Below are positions 43,992-53,139 of a stretch of DNA of 64,000 nucleotides, in pieces. The position numbers were made by a program, and so were the translations under genes. Location of the stretch: contig NZ_JAKSYC010000351.1 of assembly GCF_022829585.1 (NCBI RefSeq), positions 28,715-92,714 on the forward strand. The letters are read 5' to 3'. Below the pieces are notes generated by a model. The model saw only the letters and a list, made by a program, of their open reading frames with translations, was not told the origin of the DNA and searched no databases. The stretch comes from Methylobacterium sp. J-026. Lineage in GTDB: Bacteria; Pseudomonadota; Alphaproteobacteria; Rhizobiales; Beijerinckiaceae. The first letter of the stretch is position 1. Each line of letters opens with the position of its first letter.

Positions 43992-45302
43992 ATGCCCGTT
44001 CTCGATCGCCGTTCCCTGCTCGCCGGCGCCGCCGCGACCGGCCTCGCCGCCGGCGGGGACCTCCTCGGCTTCGCCAAGGCCTGGGCGCAGGGCACCGAGT
44101 GGAAGCCCGAGCCCGGGGCCAGCCTGTCGCTGCTCCGCTGGAAGCGCTTCGTGCCGAGCGAGGACGAGGCCTTCCTGAAGATGGTCGATGCCTTCACCCA
44201 GGCGACCGGCGTCAAGATCACGGTCAGCAACGAATCCTACGACGACATCCAGCCCAAGGCCTCTGTGGCAGCCAATACCGGGCAGGGGCCCGACATGGTC
44301 TGGGGGCTGTTCTCGTTTCCGGCGCTGTTCCCGGACAAGTGTCTGCCGCTGGAGGACGTGGCGGCCTCGCTCGCCAAGAAATACGGCCCCTGGTTCCCGT
44401 CGGCGGAGGCCTACGGCAAGGTCAAGGGTCAGTGGATCGCCATCCCGGTCGCATTCAACGGCGGCTATCCCAACTACCGCATCTCGGCGATGAACAAGGC
44501 CGGGTTCAGCAAATTTCCCACCGATACCGCGGGCTTTCTCGACCTCTGCCGGGGCTTGAAGAAGAACAACACCCCGGCTGGCTTCGCCCTCGGCCACGCC
44601 ACCGGCGACGGCAACACGTGGTGCCACTGGGCGCTCTGGGCCCATGGCGGCAATCTCGTGGACGCCAACGAGAAGATCGTGATCAATGCGCCCGAGACTG
44701 CCAAGGCGCTCGAATACGTGAAATCCCTGTACGAGACCTTCGTGCCGGGCACCGTGTCGTGGAACGATTCGTCGAACAACAAGGCGTTCCTGGCCGGCGA
44801 TCTGTACCTGACCAACAACGGCATCTCAATCTACGCCGCTGCCAAGAAGGACAATCCGAAGCTCGCCGAGGATATGGACCACGCAGTCTGGCCGGTCGGC
44901 CCGGTGGGCAAGCCGACCGAGTTCCAGCTCGCCTACCCGATCCTGGCCTTCAAGTATTCGAAGGCGCCCAACGCCTGCAAGGCCTTCATCGCCTTCATGA
45001 TGGAGGCGCAGAACTACAATCCCTGGCTGGAGGCCGCGCAGGGCTACCTGTGCGAGCCGCTGTCGAACTATCCCAAGAAACCGATCTGGACGAGCGACCC
45101 GAAGAACGCGGTCTTCGCCGAGGCGGGCCGGCGATCCCTCGCGGCGGGCGGGCAAGCGCCGGTGAGCGAGCGCATCGCGGCGGTGCTGGCCGACTTCGTG
45201 GTGGTCGACATGTTCGCTAGCCACTGCACCGGCCGGGAGGACGTGAAGGGCGCCATCCGCAACGCCGAGCGGGCCGCCCAGCGCATCTTCCGGAACACCT
45301 GA
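43992..45302 (+). CDS. ABC transporter extracellular solute-binding protein (family 1)
   Basis: A 436-residue periplasmic binding protein with an RR-containing export signal (LDRRSLLAGAAATGLAAGG, cleavage near residue 33, AWAQG). The mature part is a CUT1-type sugar-binding fold (SLLRWKRFVPSEDEAFLKMV, GQGPDMVWGLFSFPALFP, NNKAFLAGDLYLTNNG). The start at 43992 lies 79 bp after the ATPase gene. The frame open upstream is a shadow of that gene. Ligand unknown; the kinase downstream points to a triose or polyol. Confidence 0.93.
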   Translation: MPVLDRRSLLAGAAATGLAAGGDLLGFAKAWAQGTEWKPEPGASLSLLRWKRFVPSEDEAFLKMVDAFTQATGVKITVSNESYDDIQPKASVAANTGQGPDMVWGLFSFPALFPDKCLPLEDVAASLAKKYGPWFPSAEAYGKVKGQWIAIPVAFNGGYPNYRISAMNKAGFSKFPTDTAGFLDLCRGLKKNNTPAGFALGHATGDGNTWCHWALWAHGGNLVDANEKIVINAPETAKALEYVKSLYETFVPGTVSWNDSSNNKAFLAGDLYLTNNGISIYAAAKKDNPKLAEDMDHAVWPVGPVGKPTEFQLAYPILAFKYSKAPNACKAFIAFMMEAQNYNPWLEAAQGYLCEPLSNYPKKPIWTSDPKNAVFAEAGRRSLAAGGQAPVSERIAAVLADFVVVDMFASHCTGREDVKGAIRNAERAAQRIFRNT

Positions 45303-45328
45303 TCCCCCCCCGGCGCGGAGGCGAAAGC

Positions 45329-46285
45329 ATGGCGCACACGGCCCTGACGCAGCCCGCCCCGGTCGCGGTCCCGACCCGTTCAGGCTGGCAGCGGCTGCGG
45401 GCCAGCCGCGGCTGGGCGGGTTTCTGGTTCATGCTGCCGACCGCGCTGATCCTCGGCCTGTTCCTGGCCTACCCGCTCCTGAAGGGCATCTGGCTGTCCT
45501 TCACCAATGCACGGATCGGCCGGGACGGCGTCTTCATCGGCCTGGAGAACTACGCGTGGCTCTGGGACGACGACGTGTTCTGGCTCTCGGTGTTCAACAC
45601 CTGCCTGTACACGGCGGTCGCCTCCGTAGTGAAGTTCGCTGTCGGGCTCTACCTCGCCCTGCTGCTCAACAAGAACATGCCGTTCAAGGCCATCGTCCGG
45701 TCGATCGTGCTGATCCCGTTCGTGGTGCCGACCGTGCTCTCGGCCATCGCGTTCTGGTGGATCTTCGACAGCCAGTTCTCGATCATCTCGTGGTCGCTGC
45801 GCCATCTCGGGATCATCGAGGGCAACATCGACTTTCTCGGTGAGCCGGCCATGGCCCGGGCCTGCGTGATCTTCGCCAATATCTGGCGCGGGGTGCCGTT
45901 CATCGCGATCACGCTGCTCGCCGGCCTCCAGACGGTCTCGCCCTCGCTCTACGAGGCGGCGACGCTCGACGGCGCCTCGAACTGGCAGATCTTCTGGCGG
46001 ATCACCCTGCCGCTGCTGACGCCGATCATCGCCGTGGTGATGACCTTCTCGGTGCTGTTCACCTTCACCGATTTCCAGCTGATCTGGGCCATGACCCGGG
46101 GCGGCCCGGTCAACGCCACGCACCTCATGGCGACCCTGTCCTACCAGCGCGGCATCCTCTCGGGGACGCTGGGGGAGGGGGCGGCGATCGCCACCGCGAT
46201 GGTGCCGTTCCTGCTCGCCGCGATCGGCATCTCGTGGTTCGGCCTCCAGCGCCGGGCCTGGCAGGCCGGGGAGTCCGACCGATGA
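45329..46285 (+). CDS. ABC transporter permease (MalF/UgpA type)
   Basis: A 318-residue permease with six hydrophobic segments and the EAA loop (LYEAATLDGASNWQIFWRITLPLL, about residues 208-231) that contacts the ATPase. A cytoplasmic N-terminus of about 30 residues precedes the first membrane segment. It is coupled to the second permease by an ATGA overlap. GGAGGCG precedes the ATG. Confidence 0.95.
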   Translation: MAHTALTQPAPVAVPTRSGWQRLRASRGWAGFWFMLPTALILGLFLAYPLLKGIWLSFTNARIGRDGVFIGLENYAWLWDDDVFWLSVFNTCLYTAVASVVKFAVGLYLALLLNKNMPFKAIVRSIVLIPFVVPTVLSAIAFWWIFDSQFSIISWSLRHLGIIEGNIDFLGEPAMARACVIFANIWRGVPFIAITLLAGLQTVSPSLYEAATLDGASNWQIFWRITLPLLTPIIAVVMTFSVLFTFTDFQLIWAMTRGGPVNATHLMATLSYQRGILSGTLGEGAAIATAMVPFLLAAIGISWFGLQRRAWQAGESDR

Positions 46286-47220
46286 GCGCGCCCGCACCGC
46301 CGGCCCATGCCGATCCGCACCTCGCCCCCGTCCTGGCGGGGCCGCCGGCCGGGCTCACCGACAATTCGGAGGGTATGGCCTATCTCGACCGCCTGCCCCG
46401 GCGGCTGATCACCACCTACCTGCCGCTGCTCGTCATCCTCGTCGTGCTGCTGTTCCCGTTCTACTGGATGGCGCTCACCGCCATCAAACCAGACGCACAA
46501 CTGATCGACATGGAGCACTACAACCCGTTCTGGGTGGTGGATCCGACGTTCAAGCACATCCACAAGCTGCTGTTCGAGACGCAATATCCGCGCTGGCTCT
46601 GGAACACGATGTACGTGTCGGTCGCCGCCACCGCGCTGTCGCTGTTTGCCAGCGTCCTCGCCGCCTATGCCTGCGTGCGGGTCCGCTACCGGGGGGCCGG
46701 CTGGGTCGGCGCGGCGATCTTCCTCGCCTACCTGGTGCCGCCCTCGATCCTGTTCATCCCGCTGGCCACCATCGTCCAGGCCTATGGCCTGTTCGATTCG
46801 CCGATCGCCCTGATCCTGGCCTATCCGACGATCCTGATCCCGTTCTCGACCTGGCTGCTGATGGGCTACTTCAAGACCATCCCCTACGAGCTGGAGGAAT
46901 GCGCGCTGATGGACGGCGCGAGCCGGTGGCAGATCCTGACCAAGATCGTCCTGCCGCTGGCCTTCCCGGGGCTGATCTCGGCCGGGATCTTCTCGCTGAC
47001 GCTGTGCTGGAACGAGTTCATCTACGCGCTGACCTTCCTGTCCTCGACGCAGAACAAGACCGTGCCGATCGCCGTGGTCAGCGAGTTCGTCGATGGTGAC
47101 GTCTACAAGTGGGGCTCGCTGATGGCCGGCGCGCTGCTCGGCTCCCTACCGCTGGTGATCCTCTACTCGTTCTTCGTGGAGTATTACGTCTCGGCACTGA
47201 CCGGCGCCGTGAAGGAGTGA
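46282..47220 (+). CDS. ABC transporter permease (MalG/UgpE type)
   Basis: A 312-residue second permease of the same importer. Six hydrophobic segments follow a hydrophilic N-terminus of about 45 residues. The EAA loop reads ELEECALMDGASRWQILTKI (about residues 205-224). The start overlaps the stop of the first permease gene. The C-terminal YYVSALTGAVKE is the usual end for this family. Confidence 0.95.
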   Translation: MSAPAPPAHADPHLAPVLAGPPAGLTDNSEGMAYLDRLPRRLITTYLPLLVILVVLLFPFYWMALTAIKPDAQLIDMEHYNPFWVVDPTFKHIHKLLFETQYPRWLWNTMYVSVAATALSLFASVLAAYACVRVRYRGAGWVGAAIFLAYLVPPSILFIPLATIVQAYGLFDSPIALILAYPTILIPFSTWLLMGYFKTIPYELEECALMDGASRWQILTKIVLPLAFPGLISAGIFSLTLCWNEFIYALTFLSSTQNKTVPIAVVSEFVDGDVYKWGSLMAGALLGSLPLVILYSFFVEYYVSALTGAVKE

Positions 47221-47437
47221 TGCCAGGCCGGCGCGCGGGAGGGCTTTTTTGAGACCCGCTGGCGCGGTCACCTCAGGATGGGGTCTGAGGTGGAACGACC
47301 GGACATTGCGCGCGCGGTCGACCGTCACCGCTCCGCTCGCAGGGGCGGTGGTTGTTGCCAGCGCGGCGCGATCAGGCGGACACTGCACCAAGAGCCGCTG
47401 ACGAGAATCGCGGACCGGCCCACCCGAAGGTCACGCC

Positions 47438-49102
47438 ATGGCCCATTTCTTCGACGCCCGTGCCACCCTGGTCAACGACGCCATCGACGGCCTGCTGGCG
47501 GCGAGCGGCGGACGCCTCGCCCGGCTCGACGGCGATCCCGGCATCCGCGTGGTGCTGCGCGCCGAGACCGATCCCGGCAGGGTGGCGGTGATCTCGGGGG
47601 GCGGCTCCGGCCACGAGCCGGCCCATGCGGGCTTCGTCGGACCCGGCCTCCTGAGTGCGGCCGTCTGCGGCGACGTGTTCGCCTCGCCGAGCGTCGACGC
47701 GGTGCTGGCGGGAATCCTCGCCGTGTCGGGACCGGCCGGCTGCCTGCTCGTCATCAAGAACTACGCGGGCGACCGGCTCAATTTCGGCCTCGCCGCCGAA
47801 CGCGCCCGGGCGCTGGGCCACAGGGTCGAGACGGTCATCGTCTCCGACGACATCGCCCTGGCCGAAGCCCGGCAGCCCCGCGGCATCGCCGGCACGCTGT
47901 TCGTCCACAAGGTCGCGGGCCACACCGCCGAGGCGGGGGCCCCGCTGGAGGTGGTGGCCGCCCTCGCGCACCGTGCCGCCGCGGCGAAGTCGCTGGGCAT
48001 CGCGGTCTCGACCTGCACGATCCCCGGCTCGCCCCGCAGCGAGCGCCTGGCCGAGGGGCAGGCCGAGCTCGGCCTCGGCATCCATGGCGAGCCCGGCGCG
48101 GAACGCATCCCATTGCCCCCGGTCAGCGAACTCGCGCGGATGATGGCGGAGCGCCTCTCCGATGCGGTCGCGGGCGCCGACCGGCTGGCGCTCCTCGTGA
48201 ACAATCTCGGCTCCACCTCCGCGCTGGAGATGCAGGCCCTGACCCGGGCGGTTCTGGCCACCGGCCTCGGCAAGCGTGTCCGCCTCCTGCTCGGTCCGGC
48301 GCCGCTGATGACGGCGCTCGACATGCACGGCGCCTCGCTGTCCGTCCTGCCCCTCGACGACGAGCTCGAAGCAGCGCTCCTGGCGCCGGTTCCGGTGCCG
48401 GCCTGGCCCGCGGCCATGCGGGTCGTGCCGCCGCGCCTGCGCCCGCTGCCCAAGGGGCTCGCCGGGGAGGTCTTCACGCCGTCGCACGAGGCTGTGACGG
48501 CCGCCCGGATCGCCGCCGTGGCCAGGAAGCTGATCGCCGCCGAGGACAGCCTCAACGCCCTCGACGCGAAGGTCGGCGACGGCGATGCCGGCACCACCTT
48601 CGCGGGGGCGGCGCGGGCGGTCCAGGCCGACTTCGACCGCCTGCCGCAGGCCGATCCCGCCGCCCTGTGCCGGGCGCTCGCCGAGCGGATCGGCCGCGCC
48701 GTGGGCGGATCGAGCGGCGTCCTCGGTTCGATCTTCTTCGCCGCGACCGCCGCGGGGCTCGCCGACGGGGCCGCCTGGCCCGAGGCGCTGGCCAAGGGCG
48801 TGGCGCGGGTCCAGGCCTACGGCGGGGCCAGCCTGGGTGACCGCACGCTCCTCGACGCCCTGATCCCCGCGGTCAAGGCCCTGAGGGATGGCGGCCTCGC
48901 CGCCGCCGCCGCCGCGGCCCGCGCGGGCGCCGAGGCGACGGCCCGGATGGACCGCGCCGGAGCCGGCCGGTCCAGCTACCTCGCCGCCGGTGACCTCGCG
49001 GGTGTGCGGGATCCGGGCGCCGCGGGGGTCGCGGAGGCCTTCGCGGCGCTGGCTGGATCGGACAACCGGGGCGAACACGGTTGGGCCCCGCAAACACCCT
49101 GA
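47438..49102 (+). CDS. Dihydroxyacetone kinase, ATP-dependent DhaK-DhaL fusion
   Basis: A 554-residue kinase. The DhaK domain (about 1-330) has the glycine-rich ISGGGSGHEPAHAGFVG and the His216 of GIHGEPGAE that binds the substrate carbonyl covalently. The DhaL nucleotide domain (about 360-554) has the Mg-binding KVGDGDAGTTF with Asp381 and Asp383, and GGSSGVLGSIFF. The fusion is the ATP-dependent form rather than the PTS-linked one. It lies 217 bp downstream of the ABC importer genes on the same strand. Together they suggest uptake and phosphorylation of dihydroxyacetone or a related triose/tetrose; related kinases act on other keto-polyols. GAAGG precedes the ATG. Confidence 0.93.
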   Translation: MAHFFDARATLVNDAIDGLLAASGGRLARLDGDPGIRVVLRAETDPGRVAVISGGGSGHEPAHAGFVGPGLLSAAVCGDVFASPSVDAVLAGILAVSGPAGCLLVIKNYAGDRLNFGLAAERARALGHRVETVIVSDDIALAEARQPRGIAGTLFVHKVAGHTAEAGAPLEVVAALAHRAAAAKSLGIAVSTCTIPGSPRSERLAEGQAELGLGIHGEPGAERIPLPPVSELARMMAERLSDAVAGADRLALLVNNLGSTSALEMQALTRAVLATGLGKRVRLLLGPAPLMTALDMHGASLSVLPLDDELEAALLAPVPVPAWPAAMRVVPPRLRPLPKGLAGEVFTPSHEAVTAARIAAVARKLIAAEDSLNALDAKVGDGDAGTTFAGAARAVQADFDRLPQADPAALCRALAERIGRAVGGSSGVLGSIFFAATAAGLADGAAWPEALAKGVARVQAYGGASLGDRTLLDALIPAVKALRDGGLAAAAAAARAGAEATARMDRAGAGRSSYLAAGDLAGVRDPGAAGVAEAFAALAGSDNRGEHGWAPQTP

Positions 49103-49132
49103 CAACGGACACGACGCGGAAGAGGATACGTG

Positions 49133-50050
49133 ATGCGTTCGATGATGGCTGCGCTGGCGCTCGGGCTGTGCTTGGGGCAGCCGACCTGCGCACAGGCGCA
49201 ATGGGCGATCCCGGACGGGGTGAAATCCGTGTCCGTGGCGGGTTATCCGCTCACCTATCAGGAGACCGGATCTGGCGAGCCGGTCGTGCTGGTGCACGGC
49301 TCGCTCGGCGATTACCGGATCTGGTACGCCCAGGTGCCGGCGCTCGCGAAGGCGTACCGCGTCTTTGCGCTCAGCCTGCGCCACTATTATCCGGAACGGT
49401 GGAACGGCGTCGGTGAGGATTTCTCCATCGCGCAGCACGCCGCCGATGTCGCCGCGCTGATTCAACAGCTGAATCTCGGACCGGTGCATCTGCTCGGCCA
49501 CTCCCGGGGCGGTGCGGTGGTCCTGACCGTGGCCAAGGAGCACCCCGAACTCATCAGGACGCTGATCCTGGAAGATGCCAGCGGGATGGAGGGTCTGCTT
49601 CCCGAGACACCTGAAACGCAGGCGATGGCCGGGGAGGTCAAGGGTCTGGTCTCGCGGCTGCGGGTGAACCTCGCGGCGGGGGACAAGGAGAAGGCGGGTC
49701 AGGAATTCACCGACGGCCTGAACGGGCCCGGGACCTGGGCCAAGCGTTCGGCACTGCAGAAGGAGATCCTGCTCGACAATCTCGGCACCGGCGTCGACAG
49801 CGGCGAGCGCGGTCACATCACCTGCTCGGACATCGCCAAGTTCAGCTTTCCCATCCTGACGCTGACCGGCGAACGCAGTCCCAAGCGGTATCCCGAGGGG
49901 TTCGCCGCGGCGCGCACGTGCAATCCGGCGATCCCGGCGGCCATCGTGATCCCGAACGCCGCCCACGCGATGAATCGGGACAACCCCGATGCCTTCAACG
50001 CGGCTGTGCTGGAATTTCTGGCGCGCCACCGGGGCCGGCAGCACCCGTGA
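49133..50050 (+). CDS. Exported alpha/beta hydrolase
   Basis: A 305-residue hydrolase with a signal peptide (MRSMMAALALGLCLG, cleavage after CAQA near residue 23). It has the alpha/beta fold: oxyanion HG in VLVHGSLGDYRIW, nucleophile Ser124 in GHSRGGAV, and a late His in PNAAHAMNRDNPD. The substrate is not predictable; exported members include esterases and epoxide or haloalkane hydrolases. The ATG at 49133 follows GAAGAGG. It is 30 bp after the kinase gene, so cotranscription is possible. Confidence 0.9.
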   Translation: MRSMMAALALGLCLGQPTCAQAQWAIPDGVKSVSVAGYPLTYQETGSGEPVVLVHGSLGDYRIWYAQVPALAKAYRVFALSLRHYYPERWNGVGEDFSIAQHAADVAALIQQLNLGPVHLLGHSRGGAVVLTVAKEHPELIRTLILEDASGMEGLLPETPETQAMAGEVKGLVSRLRVNLAAGDKEKAGQEFTDGLNGPGTWAKRSALQKEILLDNLGTGVDSGERGHITCSDIAKFSFPILTLTGERSPKRYPEGFAAARTCNPAIPAAIVIPNAAHAMNRDNPDAFNAAVLEFLARHRGRQHP

Positions 50051-50156
50051 TGGCGGACCCGAGCCCGTGTGCAGGCGTGCGGCGACCTTCCGCGCACGGG
50101 AACGCCGCCCGGCGCCGCGGATTACCGGCGGCGCAACACTGCGATGAGCACCCGCC

Positions 50157-51113
50157 ATGCGAACCTGCCTGATCCTCGACGACTACCAGCAGGCGGCCCT
50201 GTCGCTGGCCGACTGGTCGCGCCTGTCCGATCGCGTCGCCGTCTCCGCCGTCGCCGAGCACATCCCGGACCGGGACGCGCTGGTATCGCGGATCGCCGAG
50301 GCCGAGATCCTGGTGATCATGCGGGAGCGCACGCCGTTCCCGGCAGCTCTGCTGGAGCGGCTGCCGCGGCTCGAACTGCTGGTGACCAGCGGCCTGCGCA
50401 ACCTCGCCATCGATGTCGCGGCGGCCCGGGGGCGGGGCATCACCGTCTGCGGCACCGAGTCGAGCCCGGCGCCGCCGACCGAGCTGACCTGGGCGCTGAT
50501 CCTCGGGCTCGCCCGTCAACTCCCCCGCGAGAATCACAATCTCCGCATCGGCGGTCCGTGGCAGAGCACGATCGGGACCGACCTCGCGGGCGCCACCCTC
50601 GGCATCCTCGGACTCGGCAAGATCGGCGCGCGGGTCGCCGCCATCGGGCACGCCTTCGGCATGCGGGTGATCGCCTGGAGCCCGAACCTCGACGAGGCCC
50701 GGGCGGCGGCCGCCGGTGTCGCGCGCGTGGCCTCGAAGGAGGCCCTGCTGGAGGCGAGCGACGTCGTCACGATCCATCTCGTGCTCGGCGACCGGACGCG
50801 CGGGCTCGTCGGCGCGGCGGAACTGCGCCGCATGCGGCCGACCGCCTATCTGGTGAACACCGCCCGGGCACCGATCGTCGATCAGGCCGCTCTGGTGCAG
50901 GCGCTGCGGGAGGCGTGGATCGCCGGTGCCGGCCTCGACGTGTTCGAAACCGAGCCGCTGCCCGACGACAGCCCGTTCCGGCACCTGCCAAACGTCCTGG
51001 CGCTGCCGCATCTCGGCTACGTCTCGCGCAACAATTACCGGACATTCTTCACCCAGGCGGTGGAGGATATCGAGGCCTGGCTCGCCGGCGCGCCGATCCG
51101 GCAACTGGGCTGA
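50157..51113 (+). CDS. D-2-hydroxyacid dehydrogenase family protein (NAD-dependent)
   Basis: A 318-residue member of the D-isomer 2-hydroxyacid dehydrogenase family (phosphoglycerate/glycerate/hydroxypyruvate type). The opening CLILDDYQQAA is typical of the subgroup. The cofactor motif GLGKIGARVAAIGHAFGM is at about 148-165; the catalytic Arg lies in TARAPIVD, the Glu in ETEPLP and the His in LALPHLGY (about 282). No Shine-Dalgarno-like site is obvious before the ATG. It would interconvert a 2-keto acid and its D-hydroxy form, in keeping with the hydroxyacid theme of the window. Confidence 0.92.
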   Translation: MRTCLILDDYQQAALSLADWSRLSDRVAVSAVAEHIPDRDALVSRIAEAEILVIMRERTPFPAALLERLPRLELLVTSGLRNLAIDVAAARGRGITVCGTESSPAPPTELTWALILGLARQLPRENHNLRIGGPWQSTIGTDLAGATLGILGLGKIGARVAAIGHAFGMRVIAWSPNLDEARAAAAGVARVASKEALLEASDVVTIHLVLGDRTRGLVGAAELRRMRPTAYLVNTARAPIVDQAALVQALREAWIAGAGLDVFETEPLPDDSPFRHLPNVLALPHLGYVSRNNYRTFFTQAVEDIEAWLAGAPIRQLG

Positions 51114-51115
51114 GG

Positions 51116-52219
51116 CTAGTCCGCACGCGGATCCAGCGCGTCGGCGAGGCCGTCGCCGAACAGGTTCAACGCCACCAGCGTGGCGATCAGGAAGAGCGCC
51201 GGGGCCGCCAGCATGTGGGGCGCCGCCTCGATCGCGCGCGCCCCGTCCGCGACGAGCACACCCCAACTCGTCTGCGGCTCCTGCACGCCGAGCCCGAGGA
51301 ACGACAGGAAACTCTCGAGCAGGATCACCTGCGGCACCAGCAGCGTCGCGGTCACCGCGACCGGGCCGAGGGTGTTGGGCACGATGTGGCGGGCGATGAT
51401 GCCGGGCGTGCCGACCCCCAGGGCGCGGGCCGCGCGGACGAAGTCGCGTTCGCGCAGCGACAGCGTCTGGGCCCGGACCACCCGGGCCATGTCGAGCCAT
51501 TCGACGGCGGCGATGGCAACCAGCATCAGCACGAGGCTCGAGCGGAAGAACACCAGCAGCAGGATGACGAAAAACACGAAGGGGAGGGCGTAAAGCACAT
51601 CCACGAACCGCATCATCACGGCATCCGCGGCCCCGCCCAGGAAGCCCGCCGTGGCACCGTAGGCGACCCCGATCAGCAGGGCCACGAGGCTGGTCGCGAG
51701 GCCGATCGCCAGGGAGATGCGGCCGGCGACGAGGCAGCGGGTCAGGAGATCGCGGCCCTGGATGTCGGTTCCGAGGGGAAAGTACAGGCGCCGCAGCGGC
51801 ACCGCGACCACGAGCCCGCGGCCGCCGTCCCGGTCCTCCAGGATCTCCGGCGCGCCGAACAGTGCCGAGCGCGGCAGGTAGACGAGGCTGCGCCGGTCGA
51901 CGCCTGCCTCCGAGCCGAGGGTCAGGCGCAGGGTGTCGCCGTCGCGCGCCACGGCGTCGAGCCGGGCCCGCATCCGGAAGGCGAGGCGCTCCAGGGCCGG
52001 GCCGAGATGCGCGGCATCCGGCTGCGCCGCGAGGCCGGCCGGCAATTGGCGGAGATCCGGATAGGCCCGCTCGGGATCGTGCCCGGTGAAGCCCGGACCG
52101 GCGAGGCAGGCCAGGGCGATCCCGATCAGCACGGCGAGCGCCGCCATCGCCGGGCGCGTCCGAAAAAGGCGCGCCACGGCTCGTCCTACAGGTCCCGACC
52201 GCGCCGGTGCCGCGCTCAC
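51116..52219 (-). CDS. ABC transporter permease (OppC/DppC family) with a large periplasmic insert
   Basis: A 367-residue peptide/nickel-type permease, last gene of the HbpS-OppA-OppB-OppC cluster. After the first membrane segment (about 26-44) comes a charged region of about 105 residues before the conserved LGTDIQGRDLLTR; in ordinary OppC this stretch is about 30-40 residues. The permease core has the EAA-type loop REDFVRAARALGVGTPGII and six segments. The start is a GTG at 52219 overlapping the oppB stop as GTGA. No ATPase gene follows; the next gene converges after 2 bp. Confidence 0.9.
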   Translation of the reverse strand: MSAAPARSGPVGRAVARLFRTRPAMAALAVLIGIALACLAGPGFTGHDPERAYPDLRQLPAGLAAQPDAAHLGPALERLAFRMRARLDAVARDGDTLRLTLGSEAGVDRRSLVYLPRSALFGAPEILEDRDGGRGLVVAVPLRRLYFPLGTDIQGRDLLTRCLVAGRISLAIGLATSLVALLIGVAYGATAGFLGGAADAVMMRFVDVLYALPFVFFVILLLVFFRSSLVLMLVAIAAVEWLDMARVVRAQTLSLRERDFVRAARALGVGTPGIIARHIVPNTLGPVAVTATLLVPQVILLESFLSFLGLGVQEPQTSWGVLVADGARAIEAAPHMLAAPALFLIATLVALNLFGDGLADALDPRAD

Positions 52220-53139
52220 GCCGCCACCCGCAGGCGGGGATCGAGCCACGCGCAGGCGAGGTCGGCGGCAAGGTTGAGGGCGATCACAAGCGCGGCGACG
52301 AGCAGCACCGTGCCCATCACCAGCGTGTAGTCGCGGTTGAGCGCCCCCTCGACGAAGTAGCGGCCGATCCCGGGCAGGCCGAAGATCGTCTCGACCACCA
52401 CCGAGCCGGTGAGCAGGGACGCGGCGAGGGGCCCGAGATAGGCGACCACCGGCAGCAGCGCCCCCCGCAGCGCGTGCCGGGTCACGCGGAGCGGCGGCAG
52501 GCCGAGGCTGCGCATCGTCCGCACCGGCTGCGTGCGCAGGACCTCCCCGAGGGACGCCCGGGTCAGGCGCGCCAGGGCCCCCACCTGCGGCAGGGCCAGG
52601 GTGATCACCGGCAGGACGAGATGGCTCGGCGCGCCGCCGTCCCAGCCGCTCAGGGGCAGCCAGCGCAGGCTCAGACCGAAGGCGATCTGCAGGAGCGGCG
52701 CGACCACGAAGCTCGGCAGCGACAGGGTCAGCGCGGCACCGATCCCGAGGAGGCGGTCGAGGGCGCCGCCGCGTCGGAGCGCCGCCGCCACGCCGAGCCC
52801 GACGCCCAGGCTCGACGCCAGGACCAGGGCCAGGGCGCCGAGCGTCGCCGAGACCGGCAGGCCCCGGGCGATCAGGTCGAGGACGCTCTGATCCCGGAAC
52901 GAGAAGGACGGCCCGAGGTCGCCCCGGGCCAGCGCCGCGAGGTAGCTGCCGAACTGCGCGATCAGCGGCCGGTCGAGCCCGTAGACCCGGCGCAGGTTCT
53001 CCATGGCGGCGGGCGCCAGCGGCCGTTCCATGTCGAAGGGACCGCCGGGGGCGAGCCGCATCAGGAAGAAGCTGACGGTCACGACCGCGAGCAGCGTCGG
53101 CACCGCCTGCGCGAGGCGGCGCAGGATGAAGCGGATCAC
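52216..53139 (-). CDS. ABC transporter permease (OppB/DppB family)
   Basis: A 307-residue permease with the OppB opening RFILRRLAQAVPTLLAVVTVSFFLMRLAPGGPF, six membrane segments and the EAA-type loop RTMRSLGLPPLRVTRHALRGALLP. The start is a GTG at 53139 overlapping the binding-protein stop as GTGA, so the three genes are translationally coupled. The frame is open upstream only as a shadow of the binding-protein gene. Confidence 0.92.
   Translation of the reverse strand: MIRFILRRLAQAVPTLLAVVTVSFFLMRLAPGGPFDMERPLAPAAMENLRRVYGLDRPLIAQFGSYLAALARGDLGPSFSFRDQSVLDLIARGLPVSATLGALALVLASSLGVGLGVAAALRRGGALDRLLGIGAALTLSLPSFVVAPLLQIAFGLSLRWLPLSGWDGGAPSHLVLPVITLALPQVGALARLTRASLGEVLRTQPVRTMRSLGLPPLRVTRHALRGALLPVVAYLGPLAASLLTGSVVVETIFGLPGIGRYFVEGALNRDYTLVMGTVLLVAALVIALNLAADLACAWLDPRLRVAA

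Noticed and set aside
47221..47437. Terminator at the GGGCTTTTTT stretch after the ABC permease genes
   Set aside because: The T-run at about 47,245 has no stable GC stem directly before it (only a 3-bp match), so I could not support an intrinsic terminator.
47372..50158. A 928-codon open frame on the minus strand
   Set aside because: It runs antisense to the dihydroxyacetone kinase and hydrolase genes and reads as Gly/Arg/Ala-rich nonsense; the plus-strand genes carry all catalytic motifs.
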